From positions 1 to 17,823 of the forward strand of contig DATMYQ010000355.1 of assembly GCA_035560935.1 (NCBI GenBank): 17,823 nt of DNA, written 5' to 3'. Each line of letters opens with the position of its first letter. Within the stretch, counting starts at the first letter, position 1. The position numbers and the translations under genes are program-made. The notes beneath the pieces are model-generated. The model worked only from the letters and a program-made list of their open reading frames with translations. It was not told the DNA's origin and did not search any database. Below, one piece after another: positions 15,283 to 17,823 of this stretch. The stretch is from DATMYQ01 sp035560935. GTDB taxonomy: Bacteria; Bacillota; Negativicutes; Sporomusales; Sporomusaceae.

Positions 15283-15374
15283 CAAAAAGTCGCTTTGCCT
15301 GGGCAAAGCGACATCATTGTCGATTTCGGAGCGGATGACCCGTTGTTTTTTTAGGACATACATTCATCATTAAT
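15283..15374 (-). ncRNA. Candidate small RNA (about 92 nt)
   Basis: A near-consensus promoter (15409-15381) starts an RNA near 15374 that ends at a strong intrinsic terminator (15312-15284) before the separate livJ promoter. The transcript has a weak 5' hairpin (ACAUU/AAUGU), an A-rich single-stranded stretch (CCUAAAAAAACAACGGG) and the terminator stem. It does not look like 6S, SRP, tmRNA or a riboswitch I know. An 18-codon frame (ATG 15370 to TGA 15314, MMNVCPKKTTGHPLRNRQ) fits inside the unit but has no ribosome binding site and only about 4 nt before the ATG. Confidence 0.6.
15284..15312 (-). terminator. Intrinsic terminator of the candidate small RNA
   Basis: Arms GTCGCTTTGC/GCAAAGCGAC (15289-15298 with 15303-15312) pair perfectly around a 4-nt loop, followed on the minus strand by TTTTTGTTT. 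No minus-strand protein gene lies between this terminator and the divergent gene at 15512. Confidence 0.88.
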
Positions 15375-15380
15375 GTTTTC

Positions 15381-15409
15381 ATTGTACGGAATTATCTCCT
15401 TTTTGTCAA
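15381..15409 (-). promoter_or_regulatory. Near-consensus promoter of the candidate small RNA
   Basis: TTGACA (15409-15404), a 17-nt spacer and TACAAT (15386-15381): 11 of 12 hexamer bases match consensus. Confidence 0.8.
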
Positions 15410-15437
15410 GCATGTTGCGAAGATGTGTGGCCTGATC

Positions 15438-15466
15438 TTGCTTTTTTTTGATTTGCCAACTATGAT
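15438..15466 (+). promoter_or_regulatory. Possible promoter of the phosphoglycerate mutase-like gene
   Basis: TTGCTT (15438-15443), a 17-nt T-rich spacer and TATGAT (15461-15466). The -10 is good and the -35 partial. It would give a leader of about 40 nt before the ATG at 15512. It is divergent from the small RNA promoter, with about 28 bp between the two -35 elements. Confidence 0.5.
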
Positions 15467-15511
15467 AAAGGCAATAAATCAGGAAAATTCGCCGAAGGAG
15501 CTTTTTTTGCC

Positions 15512-16441
15512 ATGCCGATCCTCTTGCTGTTTATCGACGGTCTGGGTCTGGGTCCGTCCGATCCGCCGACCAACCCTTTATTGACAGCATCCATGCCGCA
15601 AATTCGCTGCTGGCTCGAGGGCCGGCCATTATCATTGCCGTCAGCGCCTTACCACGGTGCAAAAACCACCCTTCTGGCGCTGGATGCCTGTCTGGGAATC
15701 CCCGGACTGCCGCAAAGCGCCACCGGCCAGGCCGCACTGTTCACCGGGGTTAACGCCCCCCGCCTGCTCGGCCATCACCTGCACGCGTTTCCCACCGGCA
15801 GGCTGAAAACGCTGCTGGCAGAGCAAAGTCTGTTGCGTTCGCTGCACCAGGCCGGCAAAGCCGTCACTTCGGCTAATGCCTATTCTCCCGACTATTTCGA
15901 ACAGGTAGCGCGGCGGAAATTTCGTCATTCTGCCAGCACCTTAGCCGTTTTGGCAGCCGGATTGCCGCTGCGCCAGGATCTGGCCGCGCTGGCGGCCGGC
16001 AACGCCGTATATCAGGATTTGACCAACCTCCATCTGCAGGAACGCGGTTTTGCCGTGCCGCTGATTTCTCCGGAAAAGGCCGGCCAAAATCTGGCCGGCA
16101 TCGTTTCTGTCCATGACTTCACTCTTTTTGAATATTTTCAGACCGACAGAGCCGGCCATAGCCGGGACCGGCAGTGGGCGGAAACGATACTTCAACAGTT
16201 GGACGCTTTTCTCGGCGCTCTGCTGGCTTCGCTGGATCTTTCCCGTATCTTGGTCATCGTCACCAGCGATCATGGCAACATTGAAGATATTACCAGCAAA
16301 CCCCACACGCTCAACCCGGTCCCCTGCCTGCTGCTAGGCGCTGCCCGCGAGCAGGCGGCAGAGAATCTGGACCGCATCGACCAGGTGGCACCCATGATCT
16401 TCCGTTTACTCACCGGATCACAAACTGCTCCAACCGGTTAG
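15512..16441 (+). CDS. Compact metalloenzyme of the phosphoglycerate mutase/alkaline phosphatase superfamily
   Basis: The 309-aa protein shows the metal-binding landmarks of cofactor-independent phosphoglycerate mutase: IDGLGLG with D9, DRAGHS with D212/H216, SDHGN with D253/H254, and HTLNPVP with H265. The nucleophile region reads QSATGQAALFTG (68-79), where iPGM has NSEVGH; Ser69 or Thr71 could take the nucleophile's place. iPGM is about 510 aa, so most of its inserted transferase domain is missing. A phosphatase or other phosphoryl-transfer role is more likely than glycolytic mutase; the substrate is unknown. Similar stand-alone proteins are usually annotated only as metalloenzyme or phosphatase. 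GGAG lies 11 nt before the ATG. Its TAG overlaps the stop codon of the convergent GIY-YIG gene. Confidence 0.85.
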   Translation: MPILLLFIDGLGLGPSDPPTNPLLTASMPQIRCWLEGRPLSLPSAPYHGAKTTLLALDACLGIPGLPQSATGQAALFTGVNAPRLLGHHLHAFPTGRLKTLLAEQSLLRSLHQAGKAVTSANAYSPDYFEQVARRKFRHSASTLAVLAAGLPLRQDLAALAAGNAVYQDLTNLHLQERGFAVPLISPEKAGQNLAGIVSVHDFTLFEYFQTDRAGHSRDRQWAETILQQLDAFLGALLASLDLSRILVIVTSDHGNIEDITSKPHTLNPVPCLLLGAAREQAAENLDRIDQVAPMIFRLLTGSQTAPTG

Positions 16442-16848
16442 GACCATTCGCCGCCCGTCTTGTTTTCCTTTCCCCGGAGTGTCAACCGTCGATTATAGCC
16501 GGTTTCACCATATGGCTGCAGTTTATCCAGCCAGGTTTCTTCCATGCTTTTCAGCCGCTGCCGGGCTTCCGATGCCGCCAGCGGTATTTTTTCGTCTGTT
16601 TTCAGATATTCCAGCACGGTGAAGGAAAAGTTGTTTTCACCGTGTTCCAGCCAATCCAACTGCATTTGCCGGCAAGTATGGCTGCGAAACCGGAGCATCG
16701 ACCGTTCCCGGTTCCAAATGGCGGTCAGATTGGAACTGCTGCCCACCATAATTCTTCCGTTGACTTCATTGCGGATCTGATACACGCCCATGGCGGGACG
16801 GACCAGTTTATAGGCAATGGCGGCCGCTTTGCGCTGTTCTTTTTCCAT
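16438..16848 (-). CDS. GIY-YIG domain protein
   Basis: A 136-aa protein with a single GIY-YIG-type domain: GVY at 21-23 and MVG at 34-36 stand in for GIY and YIG, Arg48 is a candidate catalytic arginine, E103/E104 candidate metal ligands, and N119 the trailing asparagine. Members are nucleases in repair, homing and restriction, but this small stand-alone subfamily (MGVYQIRNEVNGRIMVGSSSNL) has no established role. The weakened YIG motif leaves activity in doubt. It lies 83 bp downstream of the DUF2087 regulator on the same strand, so the two probably form one transcription unit. The ATG at 16848 has AGGAAG about 12 nt upstream, a weak site. Confidence 0.85.
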   Translation of the reverse strand: MEKEQRKAAAIAYKLVRPAMGVYQIRNEVNGRIMVGSSSNLTAIWNRERSMLRFRSHTCRQMQLDWLEHGENNFSFTVLEYLKTDEKIPLAASEARQRLKSMEETWLDKLQPYGETGYNRRLTLRGKENKTGGEWS

Positions 16849-16931
16849 TTTTACATTTTCACTTCCTTTTAATTTCCTTTATAATATTGCCTTCGCTGTC
16901 GTGTTTTCTATCCAGGCGGCAATCCCGCTCT

Positions 16932-17699
16932 TTATTCTTTCACCCAATAGCGGCTGCCGTCCTGTACCCGGTCCATAAAACCATACTCGATCAAATAACG
17001 GCGCAGGGTGACATAATCATCATGCGCAGCTTTTAAAATCGCGTTCACTTCCTTTTCGGTATAATCCCGTTGCGCCTGGAAGCGGTTCATAATCTGACGC
17101 AGCACGACAATTTTCCTCTTTTCCTTGGTAGGGAAACGCTCTAGCGGTCCATTGGTTCCCTGTTTAAAATAAGCTTGCAGGATTTTATCCCGCTCCGCTT
17201 CGGTAACTGCGTAGCGTTCATCCACCATGGTAGCGGTGCGGTGAATATCCACCAGTTTTTCGCCTTTCACTCCTCGCTCTTCCAGCAGTTCCATCACCGC
17301 CAAAAGCACTTTGGCCTGTTTTTGCCGCTCTCGCAGCAAAAAGCGGTGATTGCGCACCGTGGAAGCGCTGTTGCCGCTTTGCCGGGCGATTTCCGCATCG
17401 CTTTGCCCCTGATGAAACCGAGCTAGTAAATCCCGTTGCACCTCCGTCAGACCGGTATACTTTTTATCCAGTTGCAGTAAATACTCAAATACCGAGCCAT
17501 GCTCTTCCTGTACATGCAACTCCATCCGTTTTTCCGCGTCATAGAATTTACCCTCATAGGGAAACACCTCTCCCCGCCCCAGCTGCTGCCCGCAAATCAG
17601 ACAGACAAACTTCTGCGCTTCCCCCTGATACAAATAGCCCTGCTTCATTTCCACCAGCGTGGCAGCCCAGAACAGTTCCGACAAATTCCATACCTGCAT
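16932..17699 (-). CDS. Zinc-finger / HTH / DUF2087 transcriptional regulator
   Basis: A 255-aa predicted DNA-binding protein in three parts. Residues 33-67 hold C33-x2-C36 and H62-x4-H67, a C2H2-like zinc site. Residues 83-125 are a LuxR-type helix-turn-helix (LTEVQRDLLARFHQGQSDAEIARQSGNSASTVRNHRF). A helical linker follows, then a C-terminal DUF2087 domain at about 185-255 (LERFPTKEKRKIVVLRQIMNRF…YTEKEVNAIL…YLIEYGFMDRVQDGSRYWV). Regulators of this type are seen in Firmicutes; ligand and targets are unknown. AGAAGGT lies 8 nt before the ATG. The adjacent GIY-YIG gene is a possible partner or target. Confidence 0.85.
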   Translation of the reverse strand: MQVWNLSELFWAATLVEMKQGYLYQGEAQKFVCLICGQQLGRGEVFPYEGKFYDAEKRMELHVQEEHGSVFEYLLQLDKKYTGLTEVQRDLLARFHQGQSDAEIARQSGNSASTVRNHRFLLRERQKQAKVLLAVMELLEERGVKGEKLVDIHRTATMVDERYAVTEAERDKILQAYFKQGTNGPLERFPTKEKRKIVVLRQIMNRFQAQRDYTEKEVNAILKAAHDDYVTLRRYLIEYGFMDRVQDGSRYWVKE

Positions 17700-17823
17700 T
17701 ATTCTTTACCTTCTTTCTGCACTAGCGATTGGTCACTGCTTTCAGGTCCGCGGGCACCGGCTGAACAGTGTTTATTTTTAGTTTTTCGAGTTATAAACAA
17801 ACATAATAATAACACGTCTATTT
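17700..17823. other. AT-rich upstream region of the DUF2087 regulator, no gene
   Basis: The 124 bp to the window edge hold no convincing ORF. The outer 70 bp are AT-rich and should contain the promoter of the minus-strand regulator. TATAAC in TTTGTTTATAAC is the best -10 candidate, but I see no matching -35. Confidence 0.4.

Noticed and set aside
15132..15338. 68-aa plus-strand ORF in the livJ upstream gap
   Set aside because: No ribosome binding site or homology pattern; it crosses the livJ promoter and the small RNA terminator.

Overview
The window (roughly 52% GC by eye) looks like chromosomal backbone from an anaerobic Firmicute, most likely one of the double-membraned Negativicutes (Sporomusa/Pelosinus-like) or a related clostridial line. 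This is inferred from gene content: a UGA-containing selD with yedF and a DUF3343 gene, the mscS-DUF951-ychF cluster, strong GGAGG-type ribosome binding sites and many GTG starts. I see no mobile element, CRISPR array, tRNA or rRNA.

Layout. (1) 1-1705, plus strand: a possible C-terminal scrap of an upstream gene, then a response regulator with receiver, DUF3369-like and HD-GYP domains, predicted to hydrolyse cyclic di-GMP. A bidirectional terminator separates it from the next, convergent unit. (2) 5941-1815, minus strand: a tight operon selD-yedF-DUF3343-mscS-DUF951-ychF with overlaps of 1, 4, about 20 and 22 bp. The first three genes are selenium-metabolism genes. selD begins 96 bp upstream of where a standard ORF finder stops, because codon 20 is an in-frame TGA (selenocysteine) followed by a plausible bacterial SECIS hairpin. 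(3) 7791-6184, minus: an orphan lipoprotein oligopeptide-binding protein with a hairpin in its leader. (4) 8967-8023, minus: a cation-diffusion-facilitator metal exporter with a His/Cys-rich tail. It is preceded by a roughly 100-nt leader RNA (promoter at 9217-9188, terminator at 9128-9082) that could be a regulatory element. (5) 15021-9276, minus: a full branched-chain amino acid uptake system. livJ has its own consensus promoter and terminator; livHMGF has a second perfect consensus promoter overlapped by a 31-bp dyad; a CBS-CBS-ACT protein follows livF. (6) 15022-15511: a 490-bp gap holding the livJ promoter and a candidate small RNA unit of about 92 nt (TTGACA-17-TACAAT promoter, 10-bp terminator). 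(7) 15512-16441, plus: a compact enzyme of the phosphoglycerate mutase/alkaline phosphatase superfamily. Its stop codon overlaps that of (8) a minus-strand pair, a GIY-YIG protein and a zinc-finger/HTH/DUF2087 regulator (17699-16438).

How the genes work together. SelD makes selenophosphate, and YedF and the DUF3343 protein are thought to handle selenium or sulfur for selenium-dependent enzymes. A UGA-coded SelD implies that selA, selB and selC exist elsewhere in the genome. LivJ captures branched-chain amino acids and LivHMGF imports them; the ACT domain of the linked CBS protein could sense amino acids. The strongest candidates for something new are the two non-coding transcription units (15374-15283 and 9181-9082) and the dyad-covered livH promoter.
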